This document shows, piece by piece, positions 32,438 to 40,129 of a stretch of DNA of 64,000 bases. This DNA is from Flectobacillus major DSM 103 (GTDB lineage Bacteria > Bacteroidota > Bacteroidia > Cytophagales > Spirosomataceae): NCBI RefSeq assembly GCF_000427405.1, contig NZ_KE386491.1, forward strand, positions 1,719,001-1,783,000, given 5' to 3'. The translations under genes and the position numbers were made by a program. Within the stretch, counting starts at the first letter, position 1; each line of letters begins with the position of its first letter. Below the pieces are notes generated by a model. The model saw only the letters and a program-made list of their open reading frames with translations. It did no database searches and was not told the DNA's origin.

Positions 32438-33499
32438 ATGATTAGCAAAATGATAACAGCAATATTGATTCTTATCAAGAAATTCTTTTTGAAAAAAGAA
32501 CCTCCAGTCATTCAAAGTTATACTGCAAATACAGCATTACAAACCATCAAACAAGATTGGTTAGGAACACCTTTAGACCAATATGGTTTGTTTGTGAATC
32601 ATGAATACCCCAACGCCATTAGTTTAAGAGCTGTCGTCAAATTTATGCTGGAAAGAAATCCTCAAAAGCAGTTGAAGAAAACTGACACATGGCGTATTGC
32701 GGTTAATAAAAACGATGACTGGTTATGGGATTTTTCTGATAAAATTGTTTGGCTGGGACATGCTAGTTTTTTTGTTCAATTAGCGGGTATTCGTATTGTG
32801 ATAGACCCTGTTTTTGGCAACTTGCCAGTGGGCAAACGTTACTCTGAACTACCTGTTGAGCCAGATAAGCTACAAAATATTAGCTATATTTTGGTGTCGC
32901 ATGCACATTACGACCACTGCGATAAGGAAAGCCTAAAACGCCTAGCAACCAATAACCCACAAGCCCAAATTTTGGTAGGATTGAAACTCAATGAGCTAAT
33001 AGCCAAGTGGGTAGACAACCCGATTCAATCGGCTGGCTGGTATCAGCAGTACAAGCTTGACGATAAGCTGAGTATTACTTTTTTACCATCCAGACATTGG
33101 GCCAACAGAAGCCCTTTCGATACCAATACAAGCCTTTGGGGTGGTTTTATGATTCAGTCAAAAGATAAGTGTATTTATTATGGTGGCGATTCAGGATATG
33201 GTTCACATTTTAAAGCTATTGGCGAGCTTTTTCCCAAAATTAATGTGGCTTTGATAGGGGCAGGGGCTTATGCACCAGCGTGGTTTATGTCGCCCAATCA
33301 CCAAGACCCTTACCATGCGGCCAAGGCATTTAATGAAACAGGGGCAAAAACATTCATTCCATTTCATTATGGCACATTCGACTCTGCCGACGAACCAATG
33401 GGAGAGCCTGAAAAAATCCTGACGACCCTTGATGCTGAAGGTAAAATCAATAATAAACTCAAGCTATTAAAGTTAGGAGAGCCTTTTGAGCTAAAATAA
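32438..33499 (+). CDS. MBL-fold metallo-hydrolase (NAPE-PLD/UlaG-like)
   Basis: A 353-residue metallo-beta-lactamase-fold enzyme: WLGHASFFVQLAGIRIVIDP, zinc motif SHAHYDHCD (HxHxDH) and LPSRHWANRSPFDTN. YYGGDSGYGSHF and a late His (PFHYGTF) complete the metal site. The longer form with an N-terminal hydrophobic stretch (MITAILILIKKFFL) suggests membrane association, as in the NAPE-phospholipase D-like group. The substrate could be a phospholipid or another ester, but this is uncertain. Confidence 0.88.
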   Translation: MISKMITAILILIKKFFLKKEPPVIQSYTANTALQTIKQDWLGTPLDQYGLFVNHEYPNAISLRAVVKFMLERNPQKQLKKTDTWRIAVNKNDDWLWDFSDKIVWLGHASFFVQLAGIRIVIDPVFGNLPVGKRYSELPVEPDKLQNISYILVSHAHYDHCDKESLKRLATNNPQAQILVGLKLNELIAKWVDNPIQSAGWYQQYKLDDKLSITFLPSRHWANRSPFDTNTSLWGGFMIQSKDKCIYYGGDSGYGSHFKAIGELFPKINVALIGAGAYAPAWFMSPNHQDPYHAAKAFNETGAKTFIPFHYGTFDSADEPMGEPEKILTTLDAEGKINNKLKLLKLGEPFELK

Positions 33500-33724
33500 A
33501 AATACCTCAAATGTACAAATACGGCTTGCCGATTTTTATTATAAAATATGTGTATAATCCATCAATAGGCTGTGATATGATTAAGATAACGAAGGCATTA
33601 GTATAGGTTTAAAATTTTGTTAACAACTCCTTTTCGGTATTAAGTTTGCTTTTGGCCTGATTGAAGTCATAGAAATTGTCGGTAGCCTTGCTTAGGTTTG
33701 CCGTACTTATAAACACATAAAAAT

Positions 33725-34792
33725 ATGACTAATACAATGAAAGCTGCTCGCTGGTATGCTGCCAAAGATATCCGAGTAGAAACGACCGATATTCCTTCTA
33801 CAAAGGTTGGTCAGGTAAAAATAGCGGTACAATTTGCAGGGATTTGTGGTTCTGACCTGCACGAATATGTTCATGGCCCACAGTTAATTCCTGTAGACAA
33901 GCCATATCCTTTGAATGGACACCAAGGCGTTACTACTTTGGGACACGAGTTTTCGGGCATTATCGAAGAAGTAGGAGAGGGTGTTGTCAACCTGAAAGTT
34001 GGTGACCGTGTGGTAGTCGAGCCTATTTTCAAGAATTTTGAGAGTCCTTTTATTATCAATGGTAAGTACAATTTATCTGAACCTTTGGGTTTTGTAGGTT
34101 TGTCGGGCAATGGTGGCTTTGCACCTTATGTAGTGGTAGAAGACTATATGGTACACAAAATTCCAGATACGATGTCATTTGAAAAAGGGGCATTGGTTGA
34201 GCCTGCCGCTGTAGCTGTATACGCAGTATTGCAAAGCGGCTTACAAATCGGGCAAACCGTGTTGGTATCTGGAGCTGGGCCTATTGGTTTGTTGTGTGTT
34301 CAGGCTGCTTTAGCCGCGGGTGCTACAACGGTTATTGTAACTGATATTGCCGAAAAACGCTTGGAGAAGGCTATTTCTATTGGTGCTACTCATGTTATCA
34401 ACGCCAAAGAAGAAGGTATTCCACAAAAAATTAAAGCTATCACAGGGCTGGGGGTTGATGTATTTCTGGACTGTGCAGGCGTGCAGGCATCGTATTCAAC
34501 GGGTATCGAAAGCCTAAAAAATGGAGGTACAGCCGTATTAGTGGCACTATTTGGCAAGCCCGTAAATACCAATGCCCTTGACCAAGTTTTGCGTGAAATT
34601 ACGGTAAAAGGAATTATTGCTTATCGGAATATTTTCCCCCAAGTGATTGCCTTAATAGATAGTGGAAGAATGCCCGTAGAAAAGCTCGTAACTCGTAAAA
34701 TTGTTCTGGACGATATTGTTCCACAAGGGTTTGAAGCCTTGGTGAATGACCCCACAGAGGTGAAAATTTTGATTGATATAAAAGCAGGATAA
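33725..34792 (+). CDS. Medium-chain alcohol dehydrogenase, butanediol dehydrogenase-like, without structural zinc site
   Basis: A 355-residue zinc-dependent oxidoreductase. The catalytic zinc residues C41 (GICGSD), H74 and E75 (GHEFSG) are present, as is the NAD-binding GAGPIGLLCVQAA. The layout follows 2,3-butanediol/sorbitol dehydrogenases (VVVEPIF...GKYNL...GFVGLSGNGGFA). In the related BdhA-type enzymes the segment after EPIF carries four Cys for a structural zinc. Here it reads FKNFESPFIINGKYNLSEPL, with none. A plus-strand -7 box TAGGTTTG lies at 33693-33700. Confidence 0.88.
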   Translation: MTNTMKAARWYAAKDIRVETTDIPSTKVGQVKIAVQFAGICGSDLHEYVHGPQLIPVDKPYPLNGHQGVTTLGHEFSGIIEEVGEGVVNLKVGDRVVVEPIFKNFESPFIINGKYNLSEPLGFVGLSGNGGFAPYVVVEDYMVHKIPDTMSFEKGALVEPAAVAVYAVLQSGLQIGQTVLVSGAGPIGLLCVQAALAAGATTVIVTDIAEKRLEKAISIGATHVINAKEEGIPQKIKAITGLGVDVFLDCAGVQASYSTGIESLKNGGTAVLVALFGKPVNTNALDQVLREITVKGIIAYRNIFPQVIALIDSGRMPVEKLVTRKIVLDDIVPQGFEALVNDPTEVKILIDIKAG

Positions 34793-34805
34793 AACCCCTT
34801 CAATA

Positions 34806-34856
34806 ATTGAGCAAAATAGTGAGTGTGGTTTGGGTATAGTCACTATTTTGCTCAAT
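34806..34856 (+). terminator. Long hairpin after the dehydrogenase gene
   Basis: A perfect 17-bp inverted repeat, ATTGAGCAAAATAGTGA and TCACTATTTTGCTCAAT, with a 17-base loop, begins 14 bases after the stop. There is no T run directly after it, so termination is likely but not of the classic intrinsic form. Confidence 0.55.
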
Positions 34857-35004
34857 CATAGCCTATTGGATGCAATATTTAAGCCTTTGTTTGCAGAACA
34901 ATATTCCATTATCTTAGCATGGCCGTCAAAAAAGAATGGCTTGGAGAATGTCCTTAAAAATTTTAGGGAAAGCGTTTGTTGCGTATATACAAATTGGTTA
35001 GGTT

Positions 35005-35922
35005 ATGATTCAACGGAAAAGAAAAAATTGGTTTTATATGTTATTTGTTTGGCATGGGTCTGTTTTGCCACAACTGCTGCCAAGGTTATTATTACTATTG
35101 CTTTTTTCTGCTGTAATAGTGTATTTTAAGGGTACTTTATACAGTTATAAAATTCCACTCAATCCAGCTCCTTTTACGATTTTTGGTTTGGCTGTGGCCT
35201 TATTTCTGGGTTTTCGTAACAATGCTAGTTATGATAGATTTTGGGAAGGACGTAAGCTTTGGGGAGCATTATTGATAGACACTCGTTCGTTATTACGACA
35301 GGCTCTTTCGCTTACTCAGCCCCATATTCCTAGCAATACTACCGATGAGTTTGCTAGGTTGCTTATCGCTTTTGCTTATTCGCTCAAACACCAACTTCGT
35401 AAAACAGACCCATCGGCTGATTTTATCACAAGGTTGTCGCCCGAATTGGTTCAAAAACTCGAAAACGTTCAATTTAAACCTACACTTTTGATTTATGAAA
35501 TTGGTTTTTGGGTACAAAAAGCAAGAATAGAGGGCTATATAGATACCATAGGGCAGGCTGCCATGGACGAAAACCTGAATAAATTGTCGGGAATAGTAGG
35601 AGGTTGCGAACGAATTGCCTCTACGCCAATTCCGTATACTTATAGTGTGCTATTGCATCGCACTGTTTATTTATATTGCTTTTTTCTGCCCTTTGGATTG
35701 GTCGATAGCCTCGGCTGGCTTACGCCTCTTATTACGGTTTTTATTGCTTATACTTTTGTGGCATTTGAAACTATTGCCGACGAGCTGGAAGAACCTTTTG
35801 GAACATCGCCCAACGACCTTGCCCTGAATGCAATGTGCTTTACTATAGAAACAACGCTACTAGAAATGATTGGTAAGCCGATTGCTCCGCAGCCCAAATC
35901 GACAAAATACTTTATTGATTAA
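35005..35922 (+). CDS. Bestrophin-family (YneE/UPF0187) membrane channel protein
   Basis: A 305-residue membrane protein of the bestrophin family: LFLGFRNNASYDRFWEGRKL near residues 67-86 is the signature. Hydrophobic segments lie near 25-42, 54-72, 215-235 and 238-258, and the C-terminal VAFETIADELEEPFGTSPND plus LALNAMC matches the conserved ending. Bacterial members form pentameric anion or cation channels in the inner membrane. It is a single gene after the dehydrogenase. Confidence 0.92.
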   Translation: MIQRKRKNWFYMLFVWHGSVLPQLLPRLLLLLLFSAVIVYFKGTLYSYKIPLNPAPFTIFGLAVALFLGFRNNASYDRFWEGRKLWGALLIDTRSLLRQALSLTQPHIPSNTTDEFARLLIAFAYSLKHQLRKTDPSADFITRLSPELVQKLENVQFKPTLLIYEIGFWVQKARIEGYIDTIGQAAMDENLNKLSGIVGGCERIASTPIPYTYSVLLHRTVYLYCFFLPFGLVDSLGWLTPLITVFIAYTFVAFETIADELEEPFGTSPNDLALNAMCFTIETTLLEMIGKPIAPQPKSTKYFID

Positions 35923-35930
35923 AGATAGCC

Positions 35931-36263
35931 TTAGCCCAAAACTACCTTTCGGTGTTTTTGTCCCCATGCTACAATTTGTCCAATAAGTGGAGTTAATGAT
36001 TGGCCGTGGCTCGACAAACTATAAACAACCGAAGCCGATGCTAAGGTGTCTTCTTCACGCACTATCAGTTTGTTCATTTCTAGGTATTTTAGTTCTTTTG
36101 TCAACGTTCTGGGCGTAATAAGTCCCAAATCTCTTTTTAGCTCGTTAAAACGTTTTGCTTTGTCGCACAAACTGGCCAAAATAGCCCCACGCCAGCGGCC
36201 TCCAATAATGTCGAGAACATCCTGTACGTCTCGTAGTTGTACTTGTTTTTGTTTGTTTTTCAT
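35931..36263 (-). CDS. HxlR-family transcriptional regulator
   Basis: A 110-residue winged-helix regulator from the ATG at 36261-36263 (MKNKQKQVQ). The frame is open for 27 codons more, but these overlap the promoter region. Features: VQDVLDIIGGRWRGAILASL, KRFNELKRDLGLITPRTLTK and YSLSSHGQSLTPLI. No N-terminal Cys motif is seen. It is divergent from an NAD(P)-binding reductase gene, with 92 bases between them. The operator half sites GTATCC/GGATAC lie there. Confidence 0.9.
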   Translation of the reverse strand: MKNKQKQVQLRDVQDVLDIIGGRWRGAILASLCDKAKRFNELKRDLGLITPRTLTKELKYLEMNKLIVREEDTLASASVVYSLSSHGQSLTPLIGQIVAWGQKHRKVVLG

Positions 36264-36272
36264 AAAAAAGTA

Positions 36273-36339
36273 GTATCCTAAAAGATAGCGGTATTTTATG
36301 CAAAGGTAGTATATTTTGGATACTTGTTTGATACCTTTG
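36273..36339. promoter_or_regulatory. Divergent promoters and HxlR operator
   Basis: TACCTTTG occurs once on each strand: minus at 36301-36308 for the regulator and plus at 36332-36339 for the reductase. The operator half sites GTATCC (36273-36278) and GGATAC (36318-36323) surround the minus box. Confidence 0.6.
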
Positions 36340-36355
36340 TTCAAAAAAAAACAAT

Positions 36356-36991
36356 ATGAATATCACAATAATAGGAGCTTCGGCAGGTGTTGGCTTAGAA
36401 ACCGTAAAAAGGGCCTTAGATAGAAATCACTATGTGACTACACTTTCACGATCTCAGATGCAAATCAATGATAATGAAAGACTTATCAAATTGAAAGGTA
36501 GTGCAACCAGTAAAAGCGATTTGCTAAAGTCGATTGAAAATGCCGATGCTGTAATAGTAGCCTTAGGTACTGGCAAAAGCATGAAAGCTACTACTTTATA
36601 TTCTGATTTTGCCAAGCTTTTGGTCGAAATTCAAGCAGAAACAAAAGTGTCTATTCCCTTTATTATACTGACTGGGTTTGGGGCAGGAGAAAGCGGAAAA
36701 TACCACGATAGTTTTATCATGAAAATGGCTTTTAAATTCTTGTTAAATGATGTTTATGCCGATAAAACCAAAATGGAAGAAATCATTGCAGGGTCAAGCA
36801 TTACATGGGAGATTGTACGCCCTGGCCTTTTGAAAGATAAGCCTCTGACAGAAAAATACAGAGTCGAAAACCAACTCTACAAAGGCATAAATATTGGTAG
36901 TATTAATAGAATCGATGTGGCAGATTTTTTAGTGAAACAAGCCGAAAACCCAACTGAGCTTTATCAATATCCAGCATTGTCTAATAACTAA
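36356..36991 (+). CDS. NAD(P)-binding reductase (atypical SDR, NmrA/YwnB-like)
   Basis: A 211-residue Rossmann-fold protein: MNITIIGASAGVGLETVKRA carries the GASxGVG cofactor motif. NADAVIVALGTGKSM is the typical second strand, and VSIPFIILTGFGAGES and WEIVRPGLLKDKPLTEKY follow the SDR_a5-like pattern. There is no classic YxxxK, which is normal for this group. It is likely a NADPH-sensing or quinone/aldehyde reductase controlled by the divergent HxlR protein. Confidence 0.85.
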   Translation: MNITIIGASAGVGLETVKRALDRNHYVTTLSRSQMQINDNERLIKLKGSATSKSDLLKSIENADAVIVALGTGKSMKATTLYSDFAKLLVEIQAETKVSIPFIILTGFGAGESGKYHDSFIMKMAFKFLLNDVYADKTKMEEIIAGSSITWEIVRPGLLKDKPLTEKYRVENQLYKGINIGSINRIDVADFLVKQAENPTELYQYPALSNN

Positions 36992-37080
36992 TTGTGCCAA
37001 AACGAACACCAATAATTAGGAATGTATTTGCCTGATTATTAGTTTTTAAGTTATAGGCTGTTTGGCAATCGACCAATTTG

Positions 37081-37509
37081 CTAGTCGATAACGCTGTAAA
37101 TATGCTTAATGATGTCGAGGAAATCTTTCTGATATTTTCTACCAATTGGGATTATCATTTTATTAATGCTGATTTCGTTTGCCGAAAACTCATGAATATG
37201 GTTGATATTGACTAAATACGAACGGTGTACCCTAAACATATTGGCCATTTGGAGCTTTTCTTGGATTTCCGTTATACTTCTTTTTATTACATATTTTTTA
37301 TTGGTATTAGTAACCACATTTATATAATTGCCATCGCTTTCAATATACGAAATATGATTGTAGCTGACTTTGATGAATTGGTGGTTTTGTTTGATAAAAA
37401 TAGAAGGCTCATTTGTTTTTATTGGTAATGAGTTGGTTATTAGTGGATTAATAGAAAAGGCAGATTCTACTGTTCCAAGGATTCTGGTCGATAAAGCTTG
37501 AGTTGTCAT
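37081..37509 (-). CDS. LytTR DNA-binding domain protein
   Basis: A 142-residue protein whose residues 38-138 form a LytTR domain: HQFIKVSYNHISYIESDGNY, INVVTNTNKKYVIKRSITEI and FRVHRSYLVNINHIHEF. The N-terminal 35 residues are not a receiver domain, so it is a free-standing regulator without a visible phosphorylation site. Such proteins bind direct repeats upstream of target genes. It has no operon partner. Confidence 0.9.
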   Translation of the reverse strand: MTTQALSTRILGTVESAFSINPLITNSLPIKTNEPSIFIKQNHQFIKVSYNHISYIESDGNYINVVTNTNKKYVIKRSITEIQEKLQMANMFRVHRSYLVNINHIHEFSANEISINKMIIPIGRKYQKDFLDIIKHIYSVID

Positions 37510-37924
37510 AAAAATGTGCTAATGCTTTAAGGGTATTTCTTCGTAATGTGTTTATCCAACGTTGGTTTGGAGCAACACACTAAAATAATTTGTTTGAGAT
37601 AGATATTACAGAAGTATCAATAGTTATGAAACGGTGTTTTACTTCTTTATCACAAATAAAATACATAGAAGATTGTTACTTTGGTGCTTCTTGTATCAAT
37701 GGGAGTTTTGGCTGAATGAATGGGCAAATTTCATACACAGAAAACCTTCATAAAAGAAACAATAGCACTAGAATCAGCTAAATCGGAAATATACGCCACA
37801 GGTATTTTGCATCTTAAAATTGATGTAAATACCTGTGGCATATACCTATAAAGAAAATAGTGTTTTATAAAAGTTATTTAAAAACTTTGGCAACAGCCGA
37901 ATTGATTTGCAAAGCGTAAAATAG
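37510..37924. other. Intergenic region with a long hairpin at 37791-37843
   Basis: No gene is supported. A 17-bp inverted repeat (ATACGCCACAGGTATTT, 37791-37807; AAATACCTGTGGCATAT, 37827-37843) has one mismatch, and its loop can pair further (GCATC/GATGT). It lies 80 bases after the permease stop on the minus strand, without a T run. It may be a terminator or an mRNA-end stabiliser. Confidence 0.5.
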
Positions 37925-38887
37925 CTAGAAAAGCTGCACAACAAGAAAGTAAATGGGCATTCCAATGGTAATATTAATTGGAAAAGTTACTGCCAGTGGC
38001 ATTGGTAAATAAAGTCCGGGGTTGGCCTTGGGTACTGTAATTTTCATGGCTGCAGGTACAGCAATATACGAGGCACTGGCTGCCAGTACAGCAAAGATAA
38101 ATCTGTTGGTAATATCGCTAGTAACAAACGAGCTGACTATGGCAAAAAAACAACCATTTATCAGAGGAATGATGATGGCAAAAACAAAAGGAAACCAGCC
38201 AAAAGAGAAAAATGATTTTAGCTTTCGGCCACTTGTAATACCCATGTCTAGCAAAAAAATCGCTAAAAAACCTTTGAAAAGGTCGTTGGTAAAGGGCTTG
38301 ATACCTTCGGCTTGTTTGGCATTGGCCAAAAACCCAATCACCAAACTTCCAAGAATAAGCAATACACTACCGTTGGTCAATGAATGAGTAAGAACAGCTC
38401 TTTTTTGTATTTTCTGTGAATCGTCTTTGTTGTATACCGAAATCAAAATGAGTCCAACAATAATGGCTGGCGACTCCATTAGTGCCATGATGGCTACCAT
38501 GTGCCCGTGTAATGTCAATTGCTGGGATTCAAGAAACGATACCGCCGTAACAAACGTTACTGCACTTACCGAGCCGTATGCGGCGGCTATTGCACCAGCA
38601 TCAAATACATTGAGCTTTTTCTTGAGAATGAAAAACGTATAGAAGGGAATAAGGGACGAAATACTGATTCCTAATAACATCGACCAGCCTATTTCACTGG
38701 TTAGGGTTTCGTGCGATAACTCCTGTCCACCCTTAAATCCAATAGAAAATAACAAGTATAAAGAAATAAATTTGGAAGAATTGGGCGGGATTTCTAAATC
38801 ACTTTTGAGATACACTGCAACAATACCAAGTACAAAAAATAATAGTGCGGGATTGGTAAGGTTTTCAATTAGTAAATTAAAGTTCAT
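37925..38887 (-). CDS. SbtA-type sodium-dependent bicarbonate permease family protein
   Basis: A 320-residue membrane protein of about ten hydrophobic segments, matching the SbtA/DUF897 family: KFISLYLLFSIGFKGGQEL, AAAYGSVSAVTFVTAVSFLE and MALMESPAIIVGLILISVYN, plus the second repeat ending AVPAAMKITVPKANPGLYLP followed by MPLAVTFPINITIG. In cyanobacteria SbtA imports bicarbonate with sodium. In heterotrophs the substrate may differ. No SbtB-like partner gene is seen next to it. A single gene facing the LytTR gene. Confidence 0.88.
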   Translation of the reverse strand: MNFNLLIENLTNPALLFFVLGIVAVYLKSDLEIPPNSSKFISLYLLFSIGFKGGQELSHETLTSEIGWSMLLGISISSLIPFYTFFILKKKLNVFDAGAIAAAYGSVSAVTFVTAVSFLESQQLTLHGHMVAIMALMESPAIIVGLILISVYNKDDSQKIQKRAVLTHSLTNGSVLLILGSLVIGFLANAKQAEGIKPFTNDLFKGFLAIFLLDMGITSGRKLKSFFSFGWFPFVFAIIIPLINGCFFAIVSSFVTSDITNRFIFAVLAASASYIAVPAAMKITVPKANPGLYLPMPLAVTFPINITIGMPIYFLVVQLF

Positions 38888-39227
38888 GATATATAAATGC
38901 TTAGTTTTTTAGTTGGTTTTGCAAAGTTGGGTATCATATTTTATAATTTTTTATTTATATTTAATATATTATGTATAAATATATTTTATGAATACAAGCT
39001 TGTATCAGCGATGTAATCGAAAAATCGGAAGAATAGCAAAGCTGTTTTGGAGGGGTAGTAACAATTTCAACAGCCTTCTACGAATGGAGGAATAACTGTT
39101 GGGAAGAAATAAAAAACACATAACAAATACGTAAAGTTTACGATAGCAGCCACAGAGTTAGTGTAATAAATTATAGTGTAAAAAAACTTGTCTAGAAAGT
39201 ATATATTTGCACAAAAACAGCTCAACT
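38888..39227. other. Intergenic region between divergent genes
   Basis: AT-rich, with no gene. A plus-strand -7 box TATATTTG lies at 39202-39209, 18 bases before the ankyrin gene ATG at 39228. An earlier in-frame TTG at 39207 lies within that box and is therefore not the start. Confidence 0.5.
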
Positions 39228-39872
39228 ATGTTAAAAGAACTAATTGATAATAAAGACTATCAAGGTATTGCAGATACCCTTATTCATAACCCTAGCCTTG
39301 CCAATGCGGCTATGTCATATAGCAACGACAATGCGGCAAAAGCTCATCCATTGCATCGTATTTGTGATGGTGTGTTTTTTGGTAAATATACCGATGAAGA
39401 AGCTGTGCAAATGGCAAAAATCTTTCTTGAAAACGGAGCAGATATTAATGGCGGCGAGCTTATAGAAAAACAAGATACTCCTTTGATTGCTGCAGCTAGC
39501 CTATATGCCGACCAAGTAGCTATTTGTTATTTAGCCCACGGAGCAAACATTCATCATGCAGGATGCTATGGCGGTACAGCCCTGCATTGGGCAGCATGGT
39601 GTGGCCGAGTAGCAGTAGTAAGGGCTCTTATCGAACACGAGGCCGACCTCAACAAGCGGTGTATTGATTTTGAGGCTACACCATTATTTTGGTCGGTGCA
39701 AGGTTATAAAAATGGAGGAAACACCAGCAAGGAAGATTATCTGGCATGTATTCGTTTACTGTTACAGGCAGGAGCAAACAAAAATATCCCTAATATGATG
39801 GGAAAAATCCCCTTTGATTTACTAGATAATAGTGATACTGATTTTAAAGAAATACTGAGTGACTTGAAGTAA
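39228..39872 (+). CDS. Ankyrin-repeat protein
   Basis: A 214-residue protein from the ATG at 39228. Ankyrin repeats can be read as ENGADINGGELIEKQDTPLI, AHGANIHHAGCYGGTALHWA, EHEADLNKRCIDFEATPLFW and QAGANKNIPNMMGKIPFDLL. There is no signal peptide or membrane segment, so it is probably a cytoplasmic protein-binding scaffold. Binding partner unknown. It stands alone. Confidence 0.9.
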   Translation: MLKELIDNKDYQGIADTLIHNPSLANAAMSYSNDNAAKAHPLHRICDGVFFGKYTDEEAVQMAKIFLENGADINGGELIEKQDTPLIAAASLYADQVAICYLAHGANIHHAGCYGGTALHWAAWCGRVAVVRALIEHEADLNKRCIDFEATPLFWSVQGYKNGGNTSKEDYLACIRLLLQAGANKNIPNMMGKIPFDLLDNSDTDFKEILSDLK

Positions 39873-40129
39873 AAAAGCTGAATTACTACCCATTAATCAA
39901 ACGCTATGGCAGCTATAAAATGTGTTGTAGCGTTTACTTTTTGTTTTTGGTTATCCGTATATCCATCAAAGTGGCTGTTTGGGCAATATCTTCGTCAATA
40001 CCGCCAAATCCTCCCTTTTACTGTAATAAGTTATCTTTAATCAGTTTTTTCAACCGTTCAAAAATTTCGAGGTATTTAAAATAGCTCAATTTCGTATATT
40101 GCTATTTATAACTTTAACCTTAATGAATT

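Noticed and set aside
34830..35129. Plus-strand 99-codon ORF before the bestrophin gene
   Set aside because: It overlaps the bestrophin start in another frame and begins within the hairpin at 34806-34856.
37791..37843. Riboswitch or attC-like site
   Set aside because: A single simple hairpin without TAAC/GTTA boxes and without known riboswitch words.
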